DNA from: Candidatus Poribacteria bacterium
GTDB taxonomy: Bacteria > Poribacteria > WGA-4E > WGA-3G
Reading direction: 5' to 3'
Assembly (NCBI GenBank): GCA_022394755.1
Contig: JAGFCA010000030.1
Coordinates: 53,206-117,205, forward strand
Length of the DNA stretch: 64,000 bases
Shown here: positions 34,120 to 41,864 of the stretch, piece after piece
Numbering within the stretch: the first letter of the stretch is position 1
Layout of the letters: each line of letters begins with the position of its first letter
The notes under the pieces: generated by a model
The model's database searches: none
Told to the model about the DNA's origin: nothing
The model's input: the letters and a program-made list of their open reading frames with translations, nothing else
Made by a program: the position numbers and the translations under genes

Positions 34120-34821
34120 ATGCAGGCACATCAAATCAGAAAATTATTTTCAGCAGTTGCGCGTCGCTATGATTTTCTCAATTCACTTTTAAGTCTTCGC
34201 TTAGACAAATCTTGGCGACGTGAAACAGTGAAAGTGAGTCAAGTTTCTTCTGCAAGTAGAGTATTAGATGTCTGTACAGGCACTGGTGAACTTGCTTTAG
34301 CGTATGCTGACAATGTTGGAACAGAAGGATATGTCTTTGGTTCAGATTTCTGCTTTGAAATGTTGGCTGTTGGGAAGCAGAAGGTCGAACGAAAAAGACG
34401 GTACGAGGATTTTATACCTATTGAGGCGGATACACTCACACTCCCGTTTCCAGATAATTCTTTTGACATCGTATCTGTGGGTTTCGGGATACGTAATGTG
34501 TCAGATCTTGAATTAGGTATCAGAGAAATGACCCGTGTTGCTGTTCAAGGTGGAAAGATTGTAATACTTGAGTTTACCCAACCCAATAATGCGATTTTTC
34601 GGGGACTCTACTATTTTTATTTTACCAAGATATTACCATTTATTGGCAATGTAATCTCACGTAATGAAGATGATGCCTACGGATATCTGCCAAGGTCTGT
34701 GTTACAATTCCCCGATTGTGATGCCTTGAAATCAGTAATGGAGCAGTGTGGTTTAACAGATGTGCAATTCTATCGCAAGACCTTTGGGATTGTAGCGATT
34801 CATGTCGGTATAAAAGTATAG
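34120..34821 (+). CDS. ubiE: Demethylmenaquinone/2-methoxy-6-polyprenyl-benzoquinol methyltransferase
   Basis: SAM-dependent C-methyltransferase that finishes menaquinone (MenG) or acts in ubiquinone synthesis. The family N-terminus HQIRKLFSAVARRYDFLNSL is followed by motif I VLDVCTGTGELALAYA, the acidic loop of GSDFCFEML, the UbiE signature FGIRNVSDLELGIREMTRV, GGKIVILEFTQP and YGYLPRSVLQFPD. I start at 34120 because the protein then begins just before the conserved core (233 aa); an ATG at 34072 inside pheT is open but adds a non-homologous 16 residues. Menaquinone is more likely than ubiquinone in such a lineage (inference). It follows pheT closely and may be co-transcribed. Confidence 0.93.
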   Translation: MQAHQIRKLFSAVARRYDFLNSLLSLRLDKSWRRETVKVSQVSSASRVLDVCTGTGELALAYADNVGTEGYVFGSDFCFEMLAVGKQKVERKRRYEDFIPIEADTLTLPFPDNSFDIVSVGFGIRNVSDLELGIREMTRVAVQGGKIVILEFTQPNNAIFRGLYYFYFTKILPFIGNVISRNEDDAYGYLPRSVLQFPDCDALKSVMEQCGLTDVQFYRKTFGIVAIHVGIKV

Positions 34822-34849
34822 ATCAAATGATTGTAGTATAGGAGAAATA

Positions 34850-35989
34850 ATGAAAGTCTTAATGAGAATGTGGGCATTTGTAATTATTTGTATTTCCATG
34901 TGTGTTATTGGTTGTGGAGAACGTTCAGAAGATGATATTGATGAAATTACGAAGTTGCTCCGTGCCGAACCAAGTCCGGGAAATGATATCCTACCGAATG
35001 CTAAGATTTCCATTACATTTGATAAAGATCCTGGAACAGTTGAAGTAAATGTAGGAACAGTTGAATCTTCTGGTATTAATACTATAATTTCAGGACCATT
35101 TCCTGTTGGAGAGTTAGAATTAAAACTGACATGGACAGAAGGTGAACGTAGTTTAAAATATACAGTCGTTACATCTGATACAGAAATAATTGAACCTGAA
35201 CCAATTCCAGAACCTGACCCTGATCCTATTGCTCCAGAAGGTATGGTTCTCATTCCTGAAGGGGATTTTGAGATGGGTAGTGATGATGTGGATGCTGATG
35301 CAGACGAACAACCCGTCCACACTGTTTTCCTTGATGCATATTTTATAGATGAGAATGAGGTTACGAACGCACAATTTAGAGAGTTCATCCTTGCGAATCC
35401 TGAATGGCAGAAAGACAAAATTGAAGAGAAATTTGGGAATGCAAATTATCTACATGATTGGAATGGAAATAACTACCCTGATGAAGAAGATGACCATCCA
35501 GTAAGATATGTTAGTTGGTATGCTGCAATGGCGTATGCTGTTTGGGTAGATAAGCGTTTGCCAACAGAAGCTGAATGGGAAAAAGCATCTCGTGGTGGGT
35601 TAAAAGGCAAGAAATATCCGTGGGGTAACCAGATAAATGGAACGCGAGCTAACTATGGTAAGAATATCGGTCATACCACCCCTGTAGGAAAATATCCTCC
35701 AAACGATTATGGAGTCTACGACACATCTGGTAATGTTTGGGAATGGTGTCTTGATGCGTTTGAAGCTAACTTCTATGCAAACTCACCCCGTAAAAACCCG
35801 GTTGCTGGAGGAGATAGTATTGAGGATATTGTGAATAACTTCGAGAATATTCAAACAAATCGCGGTATTAGAGGTAGTGGTTGGAATGGAAATGCTGAAT
35901 GGGGTCGAAACGCTAATCGTTTTGGAAATACACCTGATTTTGCAGGTATCGGTGCACTCGGTTTTCGATGTGTTCAGGAAGTTGAATAG
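34850..35989 (+). CDS. SUMF1-domain (formylglycine-generating-enzyme-like) lipoprotein
   Basis: Lipoprotein of 379 residues: the signal ends in the lipobox VIGC at about residue 22. A short sandwich (about 40-110) and an acidic/Pro linker (EPEPIPEPDPDP) lead to the SUMF1 domain, from about residue 126 to the end: GMVLIPEGDFEMGSDD, VFLDAYFIDENEVTNAQFREF, PVRYVSWYAAMAYAVWVDKRLPTEAEWEKASRGG, YPWGNQ, DTSGNVWEWC and GFRCV. The catalytic cysteine pair of true formylglycine-generating enzymes is absent from the RGSGWNGNAEWGRNANRFG region, so it is probably a C-type-lectin-fold binding protein, not a sulfatase activator. The start follows TAGGAG. It ends the plus-strand run and faces the HDAC-like gene. 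Confidence 0.85.
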   Translation: MKVLMRMWAFVIICISMCVIGCGERSEDDIDEITKLLRAEPSPGNDILPNAKISITFDKDPGTVEVNVGTVESSGINTIISGPFPVGELELKLTWTEGERSLKYTVVTSDTEIIEPEPIPEPDPDPIAPEGMVLIPEGDFEMGSDDVDADADEQPVHTVFLDAYFIDENEVTNAQFREFILANPEWQKDKIEEKFGNANYLHDWNGNNYPDEEDDHPVRYVSWYAAMAYAVWVDKRLPTEAEWEKASRGGLKGKKYPWGNQINGTRANYGKNIGHTTPVGKYPPNDYGVYDTSGNVWEWCLDAFEANFYANSPRKNPVAGGDSIEDIVNNFENIQTNRGIRGSGWNGNAEWGRNANRFGNTPDFAGIGALGFRCVQEVE

Positions 35990-36050
35990 TAGTTAGTTGT
36001 TAGTTGATAGATATCAACTAAGAGAAGTATATTCTGTAATTATTTTGCAT

Positions 36051-36989
36051 TTATGACATGAGTTGTTGTATATGTGCAACTATAGACTCAGATAGACCTT
36101 CTAAACTATAGCCACCTTCTAAGGCAGATATGATTCTACCTGAAGCGGTTTCATCGGCTATCTCTATAATCATATCTGTCAATCTTGCAAATCCTTGTGC
36201 AGTTATGTCAATATTACCCAATGGGTCAAGGTAGTGTGCATCAAATCCTGCTGATATAAGGATAACCTCAGGTGCATAATCACGTAATGCAGGTATCAGC
36301 ACATCCTGAAATATGATAATATAATCGTCATCCCCACTCCCTGGTGGTACAGGAACGTTTAACGTTGTGCCGTATGCTTTACCTCCCCCTTTATCGCTTT
36401 TCGCACCAGTTCCCGGGTAAATCGGGGATTGGTGGATAGAGAAAAAGAAAACCGTTTCGTCCTCATAAAATATATCCTGTGTTCCGTTTCCGTGATGCAC
36501 ATCCCAATCCACAATTGCCACCCTTCCAATACCATGTTCACGTTGGAGATACCGTGCAGTAATTGCGATATTGTTAAACAAACAAAACCCCATACTCTGT
36601 CCCGGCGTAGCATGGTGTCCCGGTGGACGTACCATTGCAAACCCGTTTTTCACTTTGTTGGTAACAACTGCTTCCGCGATTGCTAAAACCCCACCTGCTG
36701 ATAGTAAAGCGATGTCATAGGAATCGTGGACTACTGTTGTATCGTAGGTAAGTGGAATCTCTTCTTCGCAATGTTGTTTTATGTAATCGCTATATCCTGG
36801 TTTATGTGCGTATGCAATTTGGTCTATGGTGGCGGGGGTTGGTTCAATTTGTAGAAGTTTTTCCCATACATCACTTTCTTGAATTGCTGCCAGTCCTGCC
36901 CGAAGTCTATCTGGACGTTCAGGATGTCCTGGACCTGTGTCGTGGTTTAGGTAGTCGGGGTGATAGGTAAACGCGGTATTTTGTGACAT
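36051..36989 (-). CDS. Histone-deacetylase-family hydrolase (AcuC/HDAC-like)
   Basis: Zinc amidohydrolase of the arginase/deacetylase fold, 312 aa, cytosolic; bacterial members remove acetyl groups from proteins, polyamines or acetoin-related substrates. Key residues are visible: HHATPGQSMGFCLFNNIA (tandem His and the FN block), the zinc ligands in VDWDVHHGNGTQDIFY, SIHQSPIYPGTG and LISAGFDAHYLDPLG. The N-terminal HPERPDRLRAGLAAI is typical of this clade. Length is normal and no part is missing. No strong Shine-Dalgarno is seen. It is transcribed alone. The substrate cannot be told. Confidence 0.93.
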   Translation of the reverse strand: MSQNTAFTYHPDYLNHDTGPGHPERPDRLRAGLAAIQESDVWEKLLQIEPTPATIDQIAYAHKPGYSDYIKQHCEEEIPLTYDTTVVHDSYDIALLSAGGVLAIAEAVVTNKVKNGFAMVRPPGHHATPGQSMGFCLFNNIAITARYLQREHGIGRVAIVDWDVHHGNGTQDIFYEDETVFFFSIHQSPIYPGTGAKSDKGGGKAYGTTLNVPVPPGSGDDDYIIIFQDVLIPALRDYAPEVILISAGFDAHYLDPLGNIDITAQGFARLTDMIIEIADETASGRIISALEGGYSLEGLSESIVAHIQQLMS

Positions 36990-37768
36990 AATTGTATTTA
37001 GAATTTCGATTATTCAATTTCTGATTGGATTAACTTTGTGATTGGTATAATAATAATAGTTACGCACATGCATCTTGCGATACTCAACAAAATAACATGG
37101 CTATTACGAAAAGTCAAGTCATAGACTGTTAGATGTTTGTGGGTGTGTAAAGAATTTGTCACTATAAGTGTTTCTTGTATCAGAATCGCGGATTGGAATA
37201 GTTTTCAGTTTGAATTTTCGTGAATGAGTTATTTTTCTGAACCGTGGCTTAGTGTTTTGTGTAAACGTTTTTTCTACACACCTTTCGCTCCTCTGGAGCT
37301 TCCATATTGCTTAGTCTGGTGTTTCTCACACATTTCGTTCCTAAAATCAAAATCACAATCAGAATCAACGGTATGAACCCCATTTAGGGTTCCCCGGGTA
37401 TGATCCCCATTTAGGGTTCCTCGGGACTAATTTCTTTTCTTACCTCTATTCTACACCTTCGCTCCTCTGGAGCTTGCGGAAATACAAGGAGTCAGGATTC
37501 GGAAATCCCTCCTACAATGAGCAGTATTCATAAATTGAAGGGTATAAATCAAGACAGTGTTGTAGATATATTCTGATACACTGTTGTAAGGTGACAAAAT
37601 GTTTACACACCCGATGTTTGTATAGTAATTGTAATACAATCTTGTTTCTGATATACTCTACAAGTCTCTATAGCTGGATAATCACTGTCTTAATCACAAT
37701 CCACGTACTGTTTAACATTTTAAGGTAGTGAAGAAATCCCACATTAGTTAAGGTATTTACTCTACTGA
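36990..37768. repeat. Non-coding island with hairpin repeats and a shared composite block
   Basis: No gene is supported. Blocks shared with 63.4-63.7 kb lie at 37141-37194 (GTGTGTAAAGAATTTGTCAC onward) and 37327-37402 (CAGAATCAACGGTATGAAC onward). Dispersed hairpin cores are GCTCC-TCT-GGAGC at 37287-37299 and 37461-37473, with a degenerate copy near 37331. A GAACCC/GGGTTC stem lies in 37374-37392 and is partly repeated at about 37400-37425. Confidence 0.75.
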
Positions 37769-39289
37769 ATGAATAAACAAATTGGACAGGTTTTTACACC
37801 TCTTTGTTGGGCAAAATGGCTTATTAACAGATGGAATATTATAGATGCATGGGTTGATGGTGCACATATATGTGATCCTACAGCAGGGCAAGGGATATTT
37901 GCCTTGGCTCTGTTACAAATTGCCAAAGAAAAAGGAATACCCATAACCACAGAACGGTTGTCTCGAATAACACTCATTGAGATGGTTCCATCCTTACTTA
38001 TCCATTTTAAAAGGAATGTCCAATCAGAATTCTCAATAGACTTTCCTACCTCCCAAATTTACACTCAGGATGTTATAACTCAACAACATCACGGTCAATA
38101 CGACCTGCTTATTGGTAATCCTCCGTGGGCAAATTTTGGAGACCTACCAGAATCATATAAAACTTTATTAAAACCCAACTTTATACAAGAAGGACTTGTC
38201 GATAATACCCAACGGATGTTGTTGGGCTCTTCTCGTATAGATATTTCTGCATTGGTGTTAAAGGTTGCTTTGGGAAGATTATTAAAAGAAAACGGTACAG
38301 CCTATTTCTATCTACCTACATCATTATTCTTTGGTGAAGGTGCACATAGAGGATTTAGGAATTATTCTTCAAAGAGTTCAGATGAACACTCTCACTCCCT
38401 CAGGGATTTTGCTGTGGATACAGTTTATGAATTCTCTACGACTAAGGTATTTGAAGGGGTAAATACTGGCTACTGTTGTGCAAGATTCATTGGTGATAAA
38501 CAACAGGAGTTTCCAGTAACATATTACATGGAGACAAATGATGATTGGGTTGAACATAAAGCAATACCTCTGAAAGATTCAACTGATCCTTGGCGAATAG
38601 TACAGAATGTTGATGAATTAAGTTCTGTAGATTCATTTGAAATTACTATATCACCTGAACAGAAACCTCGGCAAGGTGTGAATACATGTGGTGCCAACAG
38701 TGTCTTCATTTTTGAAGAGAAACCGAAAAACCTTCCAGATGATTTTATCTTTCCTCTGACTACTAAGGAAATATGGAACAGTGTGAATTCAGTTCCTAAT
38801 AAATGGATTCTCTTACCTTATAACCGAGATACAGGAAAACCTTTGTCTTGGTGTCAAATCGAAAAGCATGAAACACTGATGAAGTATTTACTTAGTAATA
38901 AGGAGAGATTAATAGAACGAAAAGGAACTCTCTTACGGGCGTCTATGAGTAGAGGTAATTGGTGGGCGATGTTGGGTGTTGGTCCTTATTCATTTGCCCC
39001 CTACAAAGTGATTTGGCAAGCTTATGGTAAAAACCATTTTACACCTATTATCTTAGATAATGTAAATGGACAGATGTGGCAGGGAAATCAAGCGATGCAT
39101 GCGTTTATACCGTGCTGGTCTAAAGACGATGCCCAAAGAATAAAAACTTGCCTTGAAAACCCAGAAATTCCTGAATTACTTCGCCAACTTAATGGTGGTG
39201 GCAAGTGTAATTGGGCACAACCGGGAAAGATAAAAAAGTTATTATCAATTGATAATACTGATCAGCAAGTGTCATTTGATTTTAAATAA
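37769..39289 (+). CDS. N6-adenine DNA methyltransferase, orphan
   Basis: A 506-residue SAM-dependent amino-methyltransferase. The N-terminal QVFTPLCWAKWLIN, motif I CDPTAGQGIFALALL and motif IV NPPW in LLIGNPPWANFGDLP fit the gamma-type N6-adenine class seen in type I HsdM-like and type IIG enzymes. The C-terminal part (about 290-506) would be the target-recognition region, with NWWAMLGVGPYSFAPYKVIWQAYG and a Gln/Gly-rich end. No nuclease motif (PD-D/ExK) is obvious at the N-terminus and no restriction gene is adjacent, so it is either an orphan methylase or a protein for some other defence or regulatory use. No strong Shine-Dalgarno is present. It sits directly after the repeat island, which may reflect transfer (inference). 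Confidence 0.87.
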   Translation: MNKQIGQVFTPLCWAKWLINRWNIIDAWVDGAHICDPTAGQGIFALALLQIAKEKGIPITTERLSRITLIEMVPSLLIHFKRNVQSEFSIDFPTSQIYTQDVITQQHHGQYDLLIGNPPWANFGDLPESYKTLLKPNFIQEGLVDNTQRMLLGSSRIDISALVLKVALGRLLKENGTAYFYLPTSLFFGEGAHRGFRNYSSKSSDEHSHSLRDFAVDTVYEFSTTKVFEGVNTGYCCARFIGDKQQEFPVTYYMETNDDWVEHKAIPLKDSTDPWRIVQNVDELSSVDSFEITISPEQKPRQGVNTCGANSVFIFEEKPKNLPDDFIFPLTTKEIWNSVNSVPNKWILLPYNRDTGKPLSWCQIEKHETLMKYLLSNKERLIERKGTLLRASMSRGNWWAMLGVGPYSFAPYKVIWQAYGKNHFTPIILDNVNGQMWQGNQAMHAFIPCWSKDDAQRIKTCLENPEIPELLRQLNGGGKCNWAQPGKIKKLLSIDNTDQQVSFDFK

Positions 39290-39332
39290 TTAATGGTGTA
39301 TTTCTTATGATTGTAATATGTTTATAGTTAAA

Positions 39333-39373
39333 ATAGACGTGCGGGAAAAATAGGAATAATCCCGCACATCTAT
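39333..39373. terminator. Bidirectional hairpin between convergent genes
   Basis: GTGCGGGA (39339-39346) pairs with TCCCGCAC (39360-39367); after one mismatch the stem continues with ATAGA/TCTAT. The loop is 13 bases. It lies between the stops of the methyltransferase (+) and the LamG-like gene (-), a good place for a shared terminator, although the T-tracts are short. Confidence 0.6.
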
Positions 39374-39377
39374 TAGT

Positions 39378-40151
39378 TTATCGAGTCGATTTTATGCGAG
39401 ACCATGTCGTTGCCAGTTTGTCTTGTGGTTCTACATCAAAAGCTTCATCCCAACCATTCAGGAGTTGTTTAATTTCATCAGCTTCAAGGGCACGGCTGAG
39501 TATAACGATTTCGTCAATTCCACCGGTGAAAGATTCTGGACCGAATTTGAGTTGTAAGACCTGTCCTGCTTGTACCTTACCACCCCATTCCGGTTCCCAA
39601 TCTCCTTTATTATCAGCAAGTGCTCCATTTTCACTATCAGGTTCACCGTCAATATACATTTCGACCTTTGAACCGTCATAAGTTCCAGCGACATGATGCC
39701 ACTTTTTTTGTTCTAACTCAGTTTTTCCATAGAAACCTGGCGTAATACCTTGGTCAGTCCATATTCTGAAGGAAAAACTATCTGGTACCGGTTCCCCTGC
39801 AGACTGGTCTTCAAGAAGGAAAGCGCCGTTCTTTCTAATACCCGTGTCAGAGTCAGCATCCACACGGAACCAAGCAGCTACGGTTAATTCTTCGCTGATG
39901 GATTTTATACTGTTTGAATCTTGTACATCAATACTACCACCACCAGCTGCAACAACTGCTTTTCCAAATTTACCGTCGCCAAATTTGAAATCACCATTTA
40001 TCTTACCATCATTCTTGTTTCCTGATGAATCATCAGCATTATCTTCAAACAGCCAGACCCCAACGATAGCTTCATCATTTGGTTCTAATGCGAATACTGT
40101 AATAACACCCAGGGAGAAAAATAACAGAATTAAAAAACTTATATATCTCAT
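39378..40151 (-). CDS. Secreted LamG/concanavalin-fold protein
   Basis: Exported 257-residue protein with a signal peptide (1-21). The LamG-like beta-sandwich covers about 25-235: VGVWLFEDNADDSSGNKNDG, GKFGKAVVAAGGGSIDV, LTVAAWFRVDAD, WHHVAGTYDGSKVEMYIDG, GGIDEIVILSRAL and EIKQLLNG. Such domains bind or process carbohydrates or serve as modules. The last residues (KLATTWSRIK) match the C-termini of the proteins at 45325-46089 and 46160-46954. The start follows GGAGG. It is transcribed alone, divergent from the sulfatase-maturase gene. Confidence 0.88.
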   Translation of the reverse strand: MRYISFLILLFFSLGVITVFALEPNDEAIVGVWLFEDNADDSSGNKNDGKINGDFKFGDGKFGKAVVAAGGGSIDVQDSNSIKSISEELTVAAWFRVDADSDTGIRKNGAFLLEDQSAGEPVPDSFSFRIWTDQGITPGFYGKTELEQKKWHHVAGTYDGSKVEMYIDGEPDSENGALADNKGDWEPEWGGKVQAGQVLQLKFGPESFTGGIDEIVILSRALEADEIKQLLNGWDEAFDVEPQDKLATTWSRIKSTR

Positions 40152-40415
40152 TAATGTCCTCCAAACAATTTGTTAGAAATTACAACTAAATAATTTTTGA
40201 ATGTTAAAGTAATCTTGAGGTTATATGGGTATGTACTTCTTGCTATGAGGGTTCAATTCTATATACTACCCATCACCATGAATAAAAAATAATAGCGTAA
40301 ATTTTGGTATTTCGCAAGTGGAATTAGTATATCTTGATCGACGAGTTTATAATTTTGACGCATTGATTCGGTAGATATGAATTAGAATTATGGGTTTAGC
40401 TATCCCACTTTTTAC

Positions 40416-40444
40416 TTGTTGGTTCCGGTGTATTATGCTATATT
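40416..40444 (+). promoter_or_regulatory. Putative promoter of the maturase-sulfatase pair
   Basis: TTGTTG and TATATT are 17 bases apart and about 28 bases before the start codon, leaving a short leader that contains AGGAGGTGATC. Confidence 0.45.
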
Positions 40445-40458
40445 AACACAAGCAAAAT

Positions 40459-40469
40459 AGGAGGTGATC
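40459..40469 (+). promoter_or_regulatory. Maximal Shine-Dalgarno AGGAGGTGATC
   Basis: Eleven bases that are fully complementary to the standard 16S rRNA 3' end (GATCACCTCCT), two bases before the ATG at 40472. The strongest ribosome binding site in the window. The usual GGAGG core ends 7 bases before ATG. Confidence 0.75.
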
Positions 40470-40471
40470 GA

Positions 40472-41782
40472 ATGGTACAAGCTAAAGCACCACGCGCTTT
40501 TCATGTAATGACAAAACCGATTGGACCGATATGTAATTTGGATTGCGAATATTGCTTTTATCTAGAAAAAGAAGACCTTTATCCAGAGACTAAATCCTTT
40601 CGGATGGGTGATGAAACTTTAGAGGAATATGTTAAGCAATACATAGAAGCTCAACAGATTAATGAAGTCACATTTGCTTGGCAAGGTGGCGAACCGACTT
40701 TGATGGGTGTAGACTTTTTCCGACAAGCAGTCCGATATCAACAGAAATATAAACGCGGTGGTATGAGGATACAAAATACCTTCCAAACCAACGCAACACT
40801 ACTGGATGATGAATGGGGAGAATTCCTCAAACGTAATAGGTTTTTAGTTGGAATTAGCATTGACGGGCCACCAGAAATTCATGATAAATATCGGTATGAC
40901 AAGCGTGGTCGTCCCACATCCGAACAGGTAATTCGAGGATTACGTTTATTACAGGAACATAAGGTTGACTATAATGTGTTATGCGTGGTGAATGGTCACA
41001 ATGCGGAATATCCAAAAGAAGTATACTCCTATTTTAAAGAACTCAGTGTAGAGTTTATGCAGTTCATTCCAGCTGTTGAACATTTTGATGGAAAGAATGT
41101 ATCTCCACGTTCAGTTACAGGGAAACAGTATGGTATATTCCTATCGACTATATTTGATGAATGGGTAGTTAATGACATCGGCAAGATTTTTATACAGATA
41201 TTTGATGTTGCGTTAGAAGCGTGGTTAGGATATAACCCCAGTTTGTGTGTTTTTAATGAAACTTGTGGGGATGCGATGGCCATAGAACATAACGGTGATT
41301 TATACTCCTGTGACCACTATGTAACACCCGATTATTTCATTGGCAATATAGAAGAAACTACCATCGCAGAGATGGTTGATTCTCCGTTTCAGCGTAAGTT
41401 CGGCACTGATAAACGTGATACATTACCAGAATACTGCCTAAATTGTGATGTAAAGTTCGTTTGTAATGGGGGTTGTCCGAAGAATCGTATAATTCAAACT
41501 CCTTCAGGAGAAGACGGTTTGAACTATCTATGTGAAGGTTATAAACATTTCTTCACACATATAGATGAACCGATGAAGCTCATGGCATCTGCTATTCAGA
41601 GAGGACAACTTGCGAACAGTATCATGCCAATGATGCGTGAACAAAAACTCGGTAAGAAAACAGGGAATAAAGTGAAACCCACGACAACTTCAGCAACATC
41701 TGGAAAAATTGGACGAAACTCCCCTTGTCCATGTGGTAGTGGCAAGAAGTATAAGCAGTGTTGTTTAGGAAAGGATACATAA
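40472..41782 (+). CDS. Radical-SAM anaerobic sulfatase-maturating enzyme with SEC-C tail
   Basis: Turns the active-site Cys (or Ser) of a sulfatase into formylglycine without oxygen. The radical-SAM cluster motif CNLDCEYC (Cys22, 26, 29; CX3CX2C) is in PIGPICNLDCEYCFYLEK. Supporting blocks are WQGGEPTLMG, QTNATLLDD and VGISIDGPPEIHD. The SPASM region has CGDAMAIEHNGDLYSCDHYV, whose Asp follows the Cys as in anSME, and YCLNCDVKFVCNGGCPKNR. After about residue 405 comes a SEC-C zinc motif PCPCGSGKKYKQCC, known from SecA and here a C-terminal addition. The start is fixed by an 11-base Shine-Dalgarno. The next gene, 82 bases on, encodes a Cys-type sulfatase, its probable substrate. Confidence 0.94.
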   Translation: MVQAKAPRAFHVMTKPIGPICNLDCEYCFYLEKEDLYPETKSFRMGDETLEEYVKQYIEAQQINEVTFAWQGGEPTLMGVDFFRQAVRYQQKYKRGGMRIQNTFQTNATLLDDEWGEFLKRNRFLVGISIDGPPEIHDKYRYDKRGRPTSEQVIRGLRLLQEHKVDYNVLCVVNGHNAEYPKEVYSYFKELSVEFMQFIPAVEHFDGKNVSPRSVTGKQYGIFLSTIFDEWVVNDIGKIFIQIFDVALEAWLGYNPSLCVFNETCGDAMAIEHNGDLYSCDHYVTPDYFIGNIEETTIAEMVDSPFQRKFGTDKRDTLPEYCLNCDVKFVCNGGCPKNRIIQTPSGEDGLNYLCEGYKHFFTHIDEPMKLMASAIQRGQLANSIMPMMREQKLGKKTGNKVKPTTTSATSGKIGRNSPCPCGSGKKYKQCCLGKDT

Positions 41783-41864
41783 AATTCCCCTTAAGTATTT
41801 GAATAAATAGAAGAAACCCAAGGAACTCTATTTAGACATTTTCATCGGACATTCAAGGAGATAT

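Larger units (their letters stand above)
40152..40471. other. Divergent intergenic region
   Basis: About 320 bases between the LamG-like gene (-) and the sulfatase maturase gene (+). No coding frame is supported. It holds the likely promoter TTGTTG (40416-40421) / TATATT (40439-40444) with 17-base spacing, and a very strong ribosome binding site at its right end. Confidence 0.6.

Noticed and set aside
34850..35989. Functional formylglycine-generating enzyme for the sulfatase
   Set aside because: The catalytic cysteine pair is absent; the radical-SAM maturase next to the sulfatase is a better candidate.
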